From Limanda limanda (Eukaryota > Chordata > Actinopteri > Pleuronectiformes > Pleuronectidae), in assembly GCF_963576545.1 (NCBI RefSeq), contig NC_083636.1, positions 3,276,383 to 3,340,382 of the forward strand: a DNA stretch of 64,000 nucleotides, read 5' to 3'. The translations under genes and the position numbers were made by a program. Every line of letters starts with the position of its first letter. Positions within the stretch are counted from its first letter, which is position 1. This document shows, in pieces, positions 38,115 through 49,892 of the stretch. Below the pieces are notes generated by a model. That model was not told the DNA's origin and did not search any database. It saw only the letters and a program-made list of their open reading frames with translations.

Positions 38115-39500
38115 AAGAAGTTCTGTTTTGGTAAATAGTGAGATGGAGGGCATGTAAAGCCAACTAGGAGTTTATTGGTCAATGCACTAGGATTCAAAAG
38201 TATATAGATATAAGCAACTTCCTGTACTTTGTATTCAGGAAACACCGTTTCAAACACAGACCATATTTGGATTTCAGAATCGTTGGATGTGCTCCTGGTA
38301 GATATGATAGGAGGTCAGGAGAACATGTGTGGGAGATGTTTGGGGCACAATTAGGAGCATGAGGAGAATCAAGTCCTGTGTCTGCTCCTCGGGTCGAGGT
38401 GGTGAAAAGTCGTTGAATCTTAGGAGGAAACAGTTGATGATGAGTTACTAGTCAAGTCTTCAGGGGCATTCTGAAGGTAAACATCCAAAAACAAAGCTTC
38501 TTTGTCCATGTTGGGAGAGTGAAGGGACAGAGAGGGAGTTTTAGTATTAAAGTAGCCAGAGACATGTGATTAAGTCAGAAAAGTTGTATCCCTACTTTAC
38601 CGTTAACACCATCCTGGCTGTTCCCCTCAGATGTTTTGTGACTACCGGAATAAAGGCCAATGAAGAGGTGGAACTCTGATGTTGTGCAATAATGGTTAGG
38701 AATGATACCATAAGCTGGTGTGCCTTTAGGCGTTCAATAAATTTGGTTATCAAAATAAAATATAAAACATTAATATTTAAAATATTAATATTAAATCATA
38801 ACTTTAGTTTGTTTAAGTTCTCGCGGGGCACCACCCTTCACAGAAGGGAAGAGATAGCCAATTTATTGATTAAGATCAGTCTCATTTAGATCTAGTTCAC
38901 TTAGAAATCTTAAATATTTACTATTAAAGATTATATAATGAGCAGTTAAGGTTTATAGAGTTCTTGACAGTGTAACGGTTGGCAAACTTCACTTATGCAA
39001 CATTAATGAAAGGACAAGGTTAAAAGAAAACATTTATTATAAACATAATAAGTATAAAAACACCAATTACTAAACAAAATACTAACTAACAAAGATGTGT
39101 GTGTGAGTGTGTGTGTGTGTGTGTGTGAGAGGGGATCTCTGGTAGCTAACAAAGAGAGTCACACCTTCCTGTGGTCTTTTAAGATGGTCTCTAAGATAAC
39201 AGCCCCCCCCCCTTCTTCTGGAGTGGGGGAATGGGTACGAAGGTAGTGAGATGCAGTGTTTGTGAGAATGCTAATTAGAAAATGGCAGGGTCTGTGTAGA
39301 GCCAACTCACATTAACTTTCATTTAGCATGTAACACAATATCACATAACAACACCACACAGAATCAAATAAACAGTCTTGCTTAGTTCTAGTGTCATTAT
39401 TAAGCCCAGTTTGTTACCAGTCCTTGAACAGGGAGAAAGTTGCTGTGCAGTCCGGTTGGCAGTTCGTCATGCCGGCTGTGTGAAGTCTTCTGGCTCGGGT
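38115..39500. other. spacer between the tandem gene copies
   Basis: Unique sequence with an AT-rich palindrome-like stretch near 38770-38800, a GT microsatellite at 39098-39128 and a C tract at 39203-39213. I see no coding exon and no relic of the missing 3' half of the truncated gene. Confidence 0.6.
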
Positions 39501-40183
39501 TAGACAGTCTTAGATTTGTTAGTGCGGCCGCTGCTGGGTCTGGAGCTACTCATTGAGTTAATTGTTGGGTCATTTGTTGATAATGAGGAGATCTCGCTCA
39601 CCAAGCTCTCTGCAAGGTTCTGCTCTTGTGAGGGAGTCATCCTGCTTCGACTCTGTCTCAGTTTGCCCCCGTACAGGCGTTTGATGTTGGTAGCGAATGC
39701 CTTGAACATTTTGCTGATGATGTAGATCATCTGGTGAAGTTTGCCAGGGTCTGTGACACGGTTCAGTAAAAGCTCCTCAGGGGGAACATTGACGGGACTA
39801 CTCCTCAAGCTGGAGTTGATAGTGTCCGTCACCTCCTGCACAACCAGGTCTGTGAGATTCGCCAAATCCACAGACTCCAATTTGCCTCCGGGTGCAAAAC
39901 TCGCCCTGATTGTGTCGCCCAGACTGGTCCGAACATCCTCCTGAGTTATACTTGAGAAAGAATCTCCCTGACTCTTCAGCAGAGATGTTGAAACAGTCGC
40001 TAAAATGTCAAGAAAAAGCTCTGCCAACAGAACCTTTGTGATGTTGTCGGGTTTGCCTAACTTTAACAGGGCCCACCCCTCGGAAGAGGTTCTTGTGAAG
40101 AAGTTCTCAATGAGCGGGCGAATGGTCTCCACTTTGATGTCAGGTTGACTATCTGACTGGGTCGCCATGGTGGTTGTTGCCAT
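39500..40183 (-). CDS. truncated paralogue of the 488-aa protein (227 aa)
   Basis: A frame of 227 codons whose residues from MATQSDSQPDIK to SSSRPSSGR align without gaps to residues 1-215 of the neighbouring gene, with about 22 amino-acid differences by eye (about 90% identity). After SSGR the homology ends and the frame closes with TNKSKTV and a stop from unrelated DNA. The basic segment, Cys cluster and C-terminal domain are therefore missing. Two starts are possible: MATTT at 40183 or the homologous MATQS at 40168; the second matches the paralogue. The frame has no internal stop or frameshift, so it may still be expressed, or it may be a young pseudogene. Confidence 0.55.
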   Translation of the reverse strand: MATTTMATQSDSQPDIKVETIRPLIENFFTRTSSEGWALLKLGKPDNITKVLLAELFLDILATVSTSLLKSQGDSFSSITQEDVRTSLGDTIRASFAPGGKLESVDLANLTDLVVQEVTDTINSSLRSSPVNVPPEELLLNRVTDPGKLHQMIYIISKMFKAFATNIKRLYGGKLRQSRSRMTPSQEQNLAESLVSEISSLSTNDPTINSMSSSRPSSGRTNKSKTV

Positions 40184-40461
40184 CGCTTTGTTTCAGCTTC
40201 TCTGAAACTCTTCTAAAGTTTTCTCAATGGAATCGTTTGATCGCACAGAGGCAGGCTGTGGATACAACGCCTATTTGTATAGAGACGCAAATGGTGAACT
40301 GTTTGTATCTATAACGCAGTCTTCTCATCTGGTCACTGTCTCTTCTTCTGTTACATTTCTTGGCATCTAACAAGGGAGCATTATACATAAGCCTATAAAG
40401 AAGTCTTGAAAGACAGAAATCTTCAAAGAGAAAAGGCTTCAAAGACAAGTGTTATCATTCC
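39522..40461 (-). repeat. segmental duplication, copy 2
   Basis: Partner of 37244-38114. It includes the truncated gene and its upstream DNA (GCATTATACATAAGCCTATA, AAGAAGTCTTGAAAGACAGA, TCAAAGACAAGTGTTATCAT), so any promoter in that region was duplicated too. It carries about 70 extra bp at 40209-40285. Confidence 0.9.
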
Positions 40462-41390
40462 GCGGTTCTGTTGAGCTGTGATGCTCTCGCTTGTTGAATT
40501 CCTTACCTGCAGGACATCGAATCGCTGCAAGGAGAATGGTAGAGCTTGAAGGGCGAGGAGATTTCTTTGAGAAGATGAGTTGGAAGACTGCACCTCTGAC
40601 CTCCGGTTGTTGGGTAGAGAAGATTTGAGCTGGAGGAATCAGGTCAGGTGACCAGAGTGACCAATTGGAGTTGACCTGGTAGAACGTCGCACCTATGTGT
40701 GAAGATGCTCTGAGCAGAAGGATCCTGTGGCCCCCTGGGAGACTGAGTTCCTTGAATGTCTCAGAACAATGGAACCTGTGGCTTCTTGGGAGATTGAGTT
40801 CGCTCCAGCACATGCGGCTTTCTCAAGACAAAGAACATGTGCTTTCAGGTTTTGTCCACACATTTAGGCTGAAAGAGAGGCCTGCTTTTTGCACACAAAC
40901 CATGTCTCAACACTGATGAACTCTGAATTAGTTCATGAAAGCCACAGAAAATCTTAAGTGGAAAAGCTCCTGGTGATGAGAGCCACTTGTGGAGTATTTT
41001 ATTATCTACCATGTGTCTGTCACGTCATATATATACATTTGCATTTGCAATTTTTCTTCAGAGCAAAACGCACCTCCCTCAGGAACAGTGTTGTCTTCAT
41101 AAACAGGTGATGGGTAAAGAAAGCCAACGCAGGTATGTAATCACCACAACACAAGTGCACTGGACATGAAAACAATTATGTTGAATTTTGTCATGTAATT
41201 GGTGATGAAACTTGTGCAGATTGGACGATGTCTGGTCAAATGAAACACGTCACAGCCGCTAATATGGAGGATCCGTCTTAAACCACACGTCAGGTGGTGT
41301 TTGATGACAAATCCCAATGATCAGTTCAAATTAAATATCCTATGATTAAACAGTTTGGAGGAGCGACGCAAGGAAACAACACAGAGCGGC
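40462..41390. other. intergenic, no gene seen
   Basis: A weak direct repeat of 51-bp period at 40724-40805 (CCTGTGGCC and TGGGAGA, TGAGTTC repeated) makes a - strand frame of 124 codons (40439-40813) look repetitive. There is no other support for coding. Confidence 0.5.
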
Positions 41391-41399
41391 CAAATGCTC

Positions 41400-41710
41400 A
41401 GACTGAAACAAAATAAATTAAGTGCAGTTAGATTTTTCATTTGTAATAATTGGCTGTGTCCCTCGGCCCCACCGGCCCTGGGAGTGGTGCCTCTTAGTGG
41501 CACATGCTTGACTAATGGGCCGCGGTTATTCATCCATCAAACCGTGTGAGCAGGCGTCGGCGAGCCACCGTGCACAGTCCTGATCCCCACGCACGGTGAG
41601 TGCCACATGGGAAACAGAACCAGGTGTCACCTCACTGTAAAGCTATGCTAATTAGCCCCGGCAATAAAAACATTCGAGATAATTAGGAGCTAAAAAAAGG
41701 CATGTAAAAG
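41400..41710. promoter_or_regulatory. candidate conserved non-coding element
   Basis: Non-repetitive, balanced composition and dense in transcription-factor-like cores: TTTGTAATAATTGGCTGTG, CTTGACTAATGGGCCGCGG, TTATTCATCC, GCTATGCTAATTAGCC and CGAGATAATTAGGAGC. No plausible coding frame. It resembles deeply conserved developmental enhancers in texture; conservation was not tested. Confidence 0.4.
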
Positions 41711-41835
41711 GAAGGAATGTCAAAATGTCCGAAGAGGGAACTCAAACTGCGGCTCACAAAAGAAGGAATGTCGAAGACCAAACACCAGCTGAGGGTGAAC
41801 GTGCTCCGGTCTGTCTGCAGGGCTTTGTGGGTTTT

Positions 41836-41837
<2 letters not shown>

Positions 41838-41866
<29 letters not shown>

Positions 41867-41876
41867 CTGTGTGTGT
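41838..41876. repeat. GT microsatellite
   Basis: GT run with one CT interruption. The small frames across it are artefacts. Confidence 0.93.
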
Positions 41877-43639
41877 TAAGGGGTTTGTGTACAAAGCCAC
41901 AATGTCTGAGAAAAATCCAACCCCTTCCACAGGTCGTCTGAGGGGTTTTATTTGATATTTCCTAAAATTTCTGCAAAAGTTGTCTAGAGCCACTTAATGC
42001 TCAACTTTAATTTTCAAATCTAGTAATATTTTGACTTACCTAGGCCTTCTGCATTTGTTTGTTTGTCTAGTAAAGTTCCAGGTTCAAATTAGCAGGGTGT
42101 ACATAAGTCTATTTAAAGGTTAAAAAATGTGATTATGTCCAAATTGTATGTAAACAGGTATACACATACATTTATAAATGTATTAATCTCAATCATTTTA
42201 TTGTTTAATTAAACATTTTCCAGCAAAAACTATAGATTTTGACCCGCGGTTGTCATTGGATCATGAAGGTCATAAGGATTCCTACTCTGGGGACCATGAT
42301 TGTCTTCATTTAGTAATTATGGAACCATTTCTGTTGGACCAACTGTAACGATGCTGGCAAAATGTCCACAATCTTTCCTCTTAAACCGAAACCTCTCTCT
42401 ATAGCTCAGACTGTGAATACTTATATTTATAATGAGACTTTTCACTTCCCTTTAATCCCAGGGGTATGAGGCATATTTAGCTTTACAACTCCATTTTAAG
42501 AATTATCTCGAGATCCTCTTCCCACAACATCTGGAGTGTCTGGTGCATGTGGCACGGTTTCATACAGGTCACGATGATGAGGTGAGTTTTTTTACTCTAC
42601 AGAAGTTCTGACAGGACAGTTTCGGTCTCTTAGATTATCACGTTGTAAACAGTGAGCAGCTGTAGGAGCTGCAGAGAGGAAGCTTCCTGCACCGAAGGAA
42701 ACGCAGCTGCGTGGATGTGAGGCAGTAAACCGGTCTGTAAAGAAGTAAAACAGGAAGAGCTGCGAGATTCCAGCACATCTGGGCGTTGGACGAGGTATTT
42801 ATGAGAGTCAGGTAAAGGACTGGAAACACCAGGCTGCCATTCTGCCTGGAAGTCTGTAACACAACAAGTTCTCAAAGCTAAACAACCACATCGATCGCTG
42901 GTTACAAATCTGCTCAAATGTGATTGGTCAAAACCAGAGAGCATCCAACCCCCAAATCTTGTCCCTCGCCTTGAGGTTTCTTCACGTACACAAATTGAAA
43001 CTGTTCACGGAATAAAATAAGTTATTATGTGTGGAGCTGATTAAAACCACGGCCACGTTCATGCTCTTTTGGCCCAGCGGGTCAGTTGGAGTCTCGGTCC
43101 TCCGTGGTCTCATCACTGACATTTGCAGACACTTCACCAGGCGGACAAATATTTAAACACGGCCGACAAACAGTTTATATCCTGGTCTGCATCAGAGAGA
43201 CGCTGGCACTTCAGCTCAGAGTCATTCCTCACTTCCACCGCTGCCATTAACAATAACATCTGCTGAAATTCAGAAGGCATCCCGGCCCGAGTTTGAGCCG
43301 GGACGACTTAACACAAGTGTGTTTGTACGTTCCCACAGAAGAAGGAACATGTGAGCTGACGTTCACAAGTAAAAGGTCAACATCTCCGTCATGAATGTCC
43401 TTATAAAGCTGCTGGGACAAGCTGCTGGGACAAGGACGATTCCAGGATCTTTCTCCAGGAACTCTTTGCTGGTGTGATTGTGACGTCCCACCCGTACATG
43501 CACTCGACCAATCAAAAGTCACACTCAGCTGTCAATCATGACGGTTCACCTTGATTTTATATCATCAAATAACCAATCAGAACCGAACTCCATCAGAAAC
43601 TGGAACAAACATCAGTGTGATATCTGAAAATGCCAGAAA

Positions 43640-43800
43640 CCACTTTAGAGAACATCAGATGTGTACTTCTTCTTTGTTTGCTCTGGTGTCCTATCTGCTA
43701 ACATGGAGGAGGCAGGCTTTATGACGTTTTTCTGCAGCCAGCCACCAGGGGGCGATCCAGTTGCTATGGCCATCATAGCATCTTTATATACAGTCTGTGA
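43640..43800 (+). repeat. dispersed repeat with CTCF-like core
   Basis: CTAACATGGAGGAGGCAGG, then CAGCCAGCCACCAGGGGGCG (core at 43738-43758), then TATATACAGTCTGTGAG. An inverted relative is at 21380-21600. Confidence 0.6.
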
Positions 43801-44163
43801 GACAGACAGTCTCCAGTTGGACGGACACGACTTCAATCAGCTCGTACATGGACAGTTTCAAGAGCTCCAAGCTAATGAATCGTGACATGTTCTAAAATTA
43901 AAAAAACGAAATGCTCAGTTTTTCATTGCTCGCACTTTTATTGTGTTTTCAGTCACAAAGCGACTGAACCACTTCAAAAACAACGATTCTCTCTGAGGGC
44001 GAAAGCTCCTGCGTTTAAACTGTCTTCAAGAAAAAAGATTTTTATTATTTGCCTTAAGTTACGATCGGATGCTCCAGATTTGATTTCCAGAACTGCTCCA
44101 GTTACCTCGTAACACTTTGCACACTAACTCTGCCCGGGAGGAGGTTACCTCCACAGCGACAGG

Positions 44164-44348
44164 TTGTGTGTGTGTGTGTGTGTGAGAGTGTGTGTGTGAG
44201 TGTGTGAGAGTGTGTGTGTGTGAGTGTGTGAGAGTGTGTGTTGTTGAGCTGCCCTGTCTCTGAGCTGGCTCCTGGGAGCGCAAACAGTGACATTGTTGTG
44301 AAGTGTGTGTCTACATTACAGTAACAGTAAGTGTGTGTGTGTGTGTGT

Positions 44349-44379
<31 letters not shown>

Positions 44380-44390
44380 GTGTGTGTGTG
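44164..44390. repeat. GT/GA compound microsatellites
   Basis: GT runs interrupted by GAGA at 44164-44240, and a second GT run at 44331-44390. Confidence 0.94.
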
Positions 44391-45174
44391 TCTCCCGAGG
44401 CCCCGGGCTGGGAGAACACCTGCCTCTGTGGTGCCTGCAGCTCCGTGCTTTTCCCGTGTGTTTTCGGCTTCATGTTGTTGTGTAACTGTTACTGAAACAC
44501 AACTCACTACTACTCACACGTCCAACTGGGTTATGAGTTATTAAACTGATGCTGTGAACATGAGCATAAAACATCTGCAGAATCGTATTTATTTGTATAT
44601 CGTGTTTCCTCTCCGTCCATAAATGTCCTGGTGCCTTTACTGCTGCTGCCTTCAAGTGGGATTTGATTTAATGAGATCATGAGAAGTCAGTTTCAACAAC
44701 ACTGCAGTTTGGAATGAGAGGTTCGTGATGTGAGTTAATAAAGAGCTGAACTAATCCTGGTGAACTTGTTCAGCTCAGAAGAGAAAAGTGTCCCATTGAT
44801 TCTGAGTGAGTCACCTTTCAATCAATGTGTTGCATCTGTTGTAATGAATAACAAACACATTTCTTCTGCATCTCCAGACAAGAGGAGAAGTTCTTTTACT
44901 CTCCTTGAATCTGAATCTTTCAGCTCTGATGTATGTTTTTAAAAAAGCCGATCAGAGCAAGATCCAGTGACAGTTAAGATCTTGATTAAATATTTTCTAC
45001 ATATTTTCCCAGTGTTAATTCTTCATTCATCTAATATCACAGTATTTACTTACATCAAAATCATGGTCTCTTATCTGCAGGAGCATTAGAGCCAAAACAT
45101 ATGAGGAGAAGAAGATTTTTATTCCAATTTCTCTTTCAAGAATAAAGTTAAAATGTTGAGAATAAAGTCAAAAC

Positions 45175-45475
45175 TTTTTTTTTTTTTTTTTACATGTATT
45201 TTTATTGGTTGTTAGACAAGATGTACACTGTCACACATGTTGCAATATTTCAATTAAATTTCTTTTTGTGTCAATGTACAATGAAACAGTAGCATTTTAA
45301 CAATTTACATTTTTATATTTTTATAAACTAATGTCAGCACAAGGTCTTGTGAAGACGAAATGGCAAACTCTTTGTTCACAATCAGTTTTAGTAACGATGC
45401 AATTATCTATTTTTTGAGAAATAAACAGTGTTTGAGGAAACTGTTCCGATAACTGCGTCTGTTCAAAGAAGGAAA
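45175..45475 (-). mobile_element. retroposed 3' end with poly(A) tail
   Basis: A run of 19 T at 45176-45190 precedes, on the + strand, ACATGTATTTTTATTGGTTG. Read on the - strand this is CAACCAATAAAAATACATGT followed by poly(A). An AATAAA 16 nt before a poly(A) tail marks a reverse-transcribed mRNA or LINE 3' end. The source gene is not recognised. Confidence 0.55.
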
Positions 45476-45489
45476 ACCACACAAACTGG

Positions 45490-46190
45490 GAAAGATGGAA
45501 AGAACCACTGTAGAGAGAGGAAAGATTGATTATCAGACGGGATGCTCCACACTGGGCCGTTTTGCCAATATTGATTCTTTTTCCTCAGCTATGGGTTTTA
45601 CCATTCACTCCTGTATTTGTCTGAGTATTAGACTCGGCCGGCTGCAGCAGCCTTGGGTCGATCGCAGTGTTTTCTCTGGCTCGCTCCTCTCAGCGAGCCC
45701 ATTCAGCTCGGAGCCTTGTACAGCGAGAGCACGGAGCAATGAATATGTTCTATTCCACTCAGTATTTATTTTTAGGTTTGAGTAGACTTACAGATGGCCT
45801 ACATAAAACTGAATAGGGCTCCGTTTTAACAGCAGGGCAGAGAATTGGCCGGCGAGCTATTGTGCGGTCTCTATTATGGGAAAACGGGGGAGTTGGGTAA
45901 TACGGCCTTTCCGCTGTACCACACGCACGCAGCCGAGATGATTTTTCTAGCGATGATTTCTGAAATGGGCTCGTCCGCCTCTCGGTCGAAGGTGACGCGG
46001 TGCGATTCTTTGGCTCCTGATATTAATATCTCATCTCCCTCAAACACTATTCATCAGACGACCGATTTCCATCTGCTCGGGCCTTCAGGGGAATCAAAGA
46101 TGAGTGGAATGAAAGTTTGGAGATGTCCCTGTGAGATTAGATTAACACCAGACGCTGTTAAGATCAACAAGACGAGGAAATGAATCAGAG
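45490..46190. promoter_or_regulatory. large candidate conserved non-coding element
   Basis: About 700 bp of non-repetitive, compositionally even sequence with long stretches free of simple repeats. Examples are TTGCCAATATTGATTC, ATGGGTTTTACCATTCAC, GCAATGAATATGTTCTATTC, CATAAAACTGAATAGGGCTC, GAATTGGCCGGCGAGCTATT and CCTGATATTAATATCTCATC. Two moderate + strand frames (96 and 112 codons) cross it in different phases without splice sites, so coding is unlikely. It is the strongest enhancer-like block in the window by eye; not verified. Confidence 0.45.
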
Positions 46191-46639
46191 GAATGAAGGA
46201 TTATGAATTAGAAGGTGTCAAACCTTTAACTTTTCTACGTTTCCCTTAAACTGTGATTCTTTTATTTGATACAACCTGAAAGAGCGATCAGTCATTCAGA
46301 GCTTTAATCAAACACAGAACCAGATCCAATGATTATCTTTCATGACGGCCACAGGCTCAAATTAGTCAATATTAATATTAAAAAGTCTGGAGAATCGGGT
46401 CCGGTTTTCTTTTCACACATGAACAACACAGCAGGAGGTTTTCTGCAAATCCTCCACATGATTCCGGTGAGAGGAGGAGCAGCCGGAGACAGGAAGTGAC
46501 CTATTAACTAGTGACCTATAGAGATCGTTTGATTTCACAGAGATTCACTTAAAGAGGAAGCTGGGCTTGTGTCTGGATGCCCGGCACATGTCCGCTGAGG
46601 CCAGAGTCGAACCCACAGGTTTAATTCATTTAGCACAAT

Positions 46640-46700
46640 TCTCCTGAGTGGCTGTGGCACAGGAGGGAGAGCGGGTCGGCCACTAACCCGATGCCACAGT
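46640..46700 (+). repeat. fragment of a tRNA-derived SINE-like head
   Basis: GTGGCACAGGAGGGAGAGCG followed by GGTCGGCCACTAACCCG resembles the A-box part of a fish SINE. The B box and tail are missing. Low confidence. Confidence 0.35.
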
Positions 46701-46990
46701 GGAAGACAGCAACACAAAAGGGAGACAACACTGTGAAAGGTTTAAAGAATCCTCATCAAACATGAAATAAACTGTTCTGAGTGAATCTGTGAAGTCAGAA
46801 AAGCTGAAGGACAAACTGTTGATGTGAAAAGTAATATGTAAAGAAGCTTTGTGAGAAAGTGAATCGATTCCGAGTACTAAGACTTGGAAAACTCTGTTAA
46901 TAAAGTTAATTTACTCATTGCTTTGCAGTGATTAGACCCATCAAAGTGTTTTCTACACGTGTGTCGGACGCTTGGCAAGCGAATAAACCA

Positions 46991-47281
46991 TGTGGCCAAA
47001 AGTGTGTGGACACCAAACACTACAGCCGACATTAGTTAAACAGTAAGAACCAGACCAAGGCGTCCACAGGATTTTGCTCCTGATGTGGTGCAGATGTTTG
47101 GTGATAGCATCTGGCTCCATAAGCTCCAGATCACCTTCACGCTGTTGGATGAGCTGGAGTTCAGGTCCATTCAATTCCTCCATTCATTCTTTATGGATTT
47201 GTGTCGTATCAGCGGATTAACGTTTCCCCAGAAGAACCCAGAGCATGAGAAGCAGACGCTGTCCACATAGTTTTGTCCACT
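46991..47281. mobile_element. Tc1/mariner-like MITE
   Basis: The left end TGTGGCCAAAAGTGTGTGGA and the reverse complement of the right end (GTGGACAAAACTATGTGGAC) agree at about 18 of 22 positions. Such (T)GTGGACAAAAGTATGTGGAC ends are typical of short Tc1-like elements in fish. About 290 bp with no transposase. Confidence 0.6.
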
Positions 47282-47289
47282 CAGTGTCT

Positions 47290-47938
47290 CCAGTTTATCT
47301 CAGACTCCACTTCCTGTTGTCTGGAGGTGGCAGGTTTCTTCACAGCGGCGTTAATAAAGGTGACGCACCTCGGACCCCCTGCTGAGGCGTCTGCGGAGGG
47401 AGGCGCGCTGCAGATGGAAGAGCTGACAGGAAACAGCTTCTTCTCTTTTACTGGTTTAAAAGGAAGTAATGGTTTCCTCCGCACGCTCTCAGGTGGTTTA
47501 ACTCTCCCATGATGTTACGTCACTGTCCACTGGAGGAGAAACCACAAACTTTAGAAAGGATTACGATTTGTTCTTATTTTAAAAAAAGGAACAGAAATAT
47601 CCACCCAGGGTTATAAAACTGTCTCTTTTCTTTGATTCACAGTGAAAGAGCACAGATGAGTTTTTAAGAACACGTCCCTCACGGTAATCTGTGAGAGTCT
47701 CACGTTAATCTCTCCAACAGCAGAGCAGACACACTGTGATTCTCTGAAGATTATCCTGCTCCTGTCAACAGGTTCCTGCTTTTATCCTCCGGGATCGGAC
47801 CAAAACATCCCTCACTCCGGGAAACACTGAGTGAACGTTCAGAGAGACGAGGGGTAACCATGACTGCACGGTTCCTCCTCTGTGCTGTTCTCATGACAGC
47901 GTTCGAGCAGAAAAAAACTAAATCGTCCACAGCCGAGG

Positions 47939-48003
<65 letters not shown>

Positions 48004-49860
48004 GGACGGAGAGAGGAAGTGACAGATTCTGTTTGTATCCATCAGAGTCAAAACACAGATAAGAGGAGAGCAGTTATCAGTGGGAAGTCCAGTTCTGCAC
48101 ATTCCCACCGAGCACCAGCTGTCAACATGGAGGAGACAGCAAACCAAGATCTGGGCTATTATGAAATAATGATATAACCTCAATAACTCTGTAAACTGGA
48201 CCTGAACATTTAAAAAGATGCAGGTTTGGACAATATGATGCAAAATTCTATGAAGATAAAAATGTTAATATTACTCGATTTAAATAATTTATAAAACATT
48301 ACGTCACAAGTCAGATTTTTGCTCCTGACTGAAGGTTCCGATTTTAAACTCTTCTTCAAACCCTCATCTCTTTTATTTTTTATCATATAAGTAAAAATGG
48401 TTACACAATGCATAAGCAATATAACAATGTATAATATTAATCGTGATGTTGCTATAAATGACATTTTTTCAAATGGAATTATAACCTTTTTTAATTTTTG
48501 ATGTTGTTTTTAATTGTGTATTTTTTCACCGACTTTTCCAAATTGTTGTTCCAACTTGATGTTATTCTTATGTGAATTTATCATGTGGAAAAGTATTTTT
48601 TCTGATTATTCTGTCACCAGTTTAACGCACAGGTCAAACAATAGAAGAAATAAATCAGAGTAACCTATAAATATTCATGCAAAAATCAAATCAAGGATAT
48701 TAACAAATACAACGTGATAAAAAAACAACCAGTTCAAGTGTGACCAGTGGATTTGTCCTTGCAGCTGATTCCGTTTATTTTCAACATCCCTGTGAACTAG
48801 ACGCACTTTTCTTTATCAGTTGTTTTTTTCTCTTGGAATCTTCTTGGATGTTTTGTGTTTTCCGTCGTGATGTTTGTGAGACACACAACAGGGACATGTG
48901 TGTTTACTTCACCCTGAGCTGGATTCAGACAGAGACTCTGAAGGACACGTTCTTCAAACAGACAAAATAATGCTGTGGTGGGAATTTGTTTGAATTCCTG
49001 AGTTGCTTTGCAGTTTTTCAACCAAGAATCATTTAAAACTAGAATTCACTCTGAAGCGCTCATATCTCAACTGCCCCTTAAATGTAATAAAGCTGCACCA
49101 AAGTTCACACATTCCTCCTAAATCTATCGGATTTCTTTCATCAAGATCTCTGAATTATTCCTCACTAGTGACATTTTTAAATAATCTCACAATGTTAAAG
49201 AGTTTAAATCTTCCATGGCTTTATGGATGCCTGTGGGTCTAATGAATGACACCATCAGGTTTTCATCACAAAAGTTGGAGAACTCTCGTTTTGTAGCTTC
49301 ATCCGTTCAAAGGGAATAAAATCAAGGAAGTTTTATTTTCTGTGTCTTTTGTGACTCTGTGAACTTTGTGGAGGAACCGCTGGAGTCCTGAGGAGATGGA
49401 AGAAGATTTCCTTCACCACCAGGAGGTCACGACTGGATTTCACTCCTCAGCTGCGTTTTATAACCATCGATAAATCAGCTTGTTAGTTACATCTGACCAG
49501 AGAACAGCGTGTTCTTGACCTTTCCTGAAGATTTCACGACAGCGCGCCGTCTAAATGCTTCGGTGCAGCGTCCTGGTGGAAGGTGGCAAAGTCAGAGGAG
49601 GAGAGGGAGGAGACAGAGGAGGTGGAAGTGAGGAATGGAAGCAGAGGAGGTGAGGAGCAGGTTTCTGGGCAGAGCTCCCGAAGCGCTGCACATTCCCGCA
49701 AGATTAATTGAAGCTGTTTCTGTTTCTGTTTTTTCAGCCTGTGAATTACCTCCAGATTATAGAGAAGCAGCTGCTCACCCTCTGATTGTGCAGCGAGTGA
49801 CAACCTCCATTTCACAAACTGTCACTCATTAACATCCGCGTTAATAAAACAACACCAGAC
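47290..49860. other. intergenic downstream of efna5, no gene seen
   Basis: AT-rich in 48200-48720. A dispersed-repeat-like segment is at 49000-49250 (CATATCTCAACTGCCCCTTA, CACATTCCTCCTAAATCTAT). No exon is supported. Confidence 0.5.
47941..48002. repeat. GA microsatellite
   Basis: GA run with one AA interruption. Confidence 0.96.
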
Positions 49861-49886
49861 ACAGGGATTACAACGACAAAGAAATA

Positions 49887-49892
49887 TTTATT
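49887..49892 (-). promoter_or_regulatory. candidate distal poly(A) signal of efna5
   Basis: AATAAA on the - strand (TTTATT on +). A Pumilio-type site TGTAAATA lies on the same strand at 49956-49949, just upstream. This would close a 3' UTR of about 3.5 kb. Confidence 0.4.

Larger units (their letters stand above)
41950..45480. other. intergenic, no gene seen
   Basis: Contains dispersed-repeat sequence at 43640-43800, GT/GA compound microsatellites at 44164-44240 and 44331-44390, and a retroposed poly(A) end at 45175-45475 (listed). No exon is supported. Confidence 0.5.

Noticed and set aside
46640..46700. tRNA gene
   Set aside because: Only an A-box-like head; no B box, acceptor stem or terminator.
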